This document shows positions 42,297 through 42,680 of a stretch of DNA of 42,680 bases, in pieces. The stretch comes from Ignavibacteriota bacterium (GTDB taxonomy: Bacteria; Bacteroidota; Ignavibacteria; Tepidaquicellales; Tepidaquicellaceae): positions 8,173-50,852 of the forward strand of contig PMIW01000235.1 of the NCBI GenBank assembly GCA_003158365.1, given 5' to 3'. How positions within the stretch are numbered: position 1 is the first letter of the stretch; each line of letters begins with the position of its first letter. Position numbers and translations under genes: made by a program. The notes below the pieces were generated by a model. The model was not told the origin of the DNA and ran no database searches. It saw only the letters and a program-made list of their open reading frames with translations.

Positions 42297-42680
42297 ATGA
42301 ATTACGGAATAACAAAAACAATAGAGCTTTCTTACGAGCAGGCAATCGAAAAGGTAACCGAAGAATTAAAGAAAGAAGGCTTCGGCGTGCTGACTACGAT
42401 TGATGTGAAAGAAACTCTGAAGAAGAAACTTGATGTGGATTTTCAGAAATACATTATTCTCGGTGCCTGCAATCCGCCCTTTGCTTATGAAGCCCTGAAA
42501 GCCGAAGAGCAAATTGGACTTCTGCTGCCATGCAATTTCATAATTTATGAAAAAGAAGGAAAGACATTTGTGTCAGCTTTCAATCCTTCTGTAATTTCTT
42601 CAATTTCGAATAATGAGAAGCTGAAAGAAATTTCTGTAAAGTTAAATGAGAAAATAAATAAGGTATTAGATAGTATATAA
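42297..42680 (+). CDS. DUF302 domain protein
   Basis: This 127-residue protein is of the DUF302 family. Its segments match the family in order: LSYEQAIEKVTEELKKEGFG, VLTTIDVKETLKKKLDVDF, YIILGACNPPFAYEAL, LLLPCNFIIYE and VSAFNP. It has no signal peptide or membrane helix and is probably cytoplasmic. The biochemical role of DUF302 is not established. I chose ATG at 42297; an upstream in-frame TTG at 42258 would add 13 hydrophobic/basic residues not typical of the family. The stop codon is the last three bases of the window, so the gene is complete. It is separated from the preceding gene by a terminator. Confidence 0.88.
   Translation: MNYGITKTIELSYEQAIEKVTEELKKEGFGVLTTIDVKETLKKKLDVDFQKYIILGACNPPFAYEALKAEEQIGLLLPCNFIIYEKEGKTFVSAFNPSVISSISNNEKLKEISVKLNEKINKVLDSI

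Overview
The window looks like a piece of an AT-rich genome from the Bacteroidota/Chlorobiota/Ignavibacteriota part of the tree, most likely an Ignavibacteria-like bacterium. The evidence is five secreted proteins ending in a type IX secretion (T9SS) sorting domain of the NYPNPFNP type, two gingipain/PorU-type C25 peptidases, promoters of the Bacteroidota form (TTG, about 20 nt, TAnnTTTG) and few Shine-Dalgarno sites. This placement is inferred from gene content; there is no rRNA gene to settle it. I saw no tRNA, CRISPR array, transposase or integrase, and no stretch over 300 bases lacks a gene (the largest gap is 227 bases, at 28596-28822).

Layout. (1) 1-5048, plus strand: the end of one GT2 glycosyltransferase (cut by the window edge), two more GT2, one GT4, then nadD and a Yip1-type membrane protein, closed by a strong hairpin terminator. 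(2) 7893-5121, minus strand: an O-antigen-ligase/polymerase-type membrane protein with C-terminal TPRs, overlapping by 20 bases a small T9SS cargo gene. (3) 8017-18780, plus strand: a tightly packed polysaccharide operon with a Wzx-type flippase, a methyltransferase, GT4, GT2, GT9, a DPM1-like GT2, a GT-C-like membrane protein, another GT4, a second GT-C-like protein and a TagA/WecG-type GT26. (4) 18795-28595: two tandem, closely related giant C25 (PorU-like) peptidases only 14 bases downstream of the sugar operon, ending at a hairpin terminator. (5) 28823-33813: two T9SS cargo genes (a LamG protein and a beta-rich repeat protein) with near-identical C-terminal modules and a shared, duplicated upstream leader. 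(6) 33961-40733: a TetR-controlled efflux operon, tetR-tolC-MFP-ATPase-ATPase-permease-permease, which is a YbhGFSR/CecR-like system with the twin ATPase split into two genes. (7) 40867-42180: a Ycf48/BNR-like T9SS cargo protein. (8) 42297-42680: a DUF302 protein.

How the parts may work together. In Porphyromonas gingivalis, T9SS cargo is cut at the C-terminal sorting domain by the C25-fold sortase PorU and attached to A-type LPS, whose polysaccharide is joined to lipid A core by an O-antigen ligase. Here an O-antigen ligase-like gene overlaps a cargo gene, and a polysaccharide operon runs directly into two PorU-like peptidases followed by more cargo genes. My main hypothesis is that this is a linked surface-display locus: glycan synthesis, glycan ligation, sortase-like peptidases and cargo. 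No T9SS core genes (PorK-N, Sov) are in the window, so the link is positional only.

Other points of interest are the duplicated leader with invariant 47-nt spacing and CAA runs before the start codon, an asymmetric pair of ABC ATPases whose defects fall in one composite ATP site, and short tandem-repeat tracts of 9-bp and 7-bp period that run into start or signal-peptide regions.
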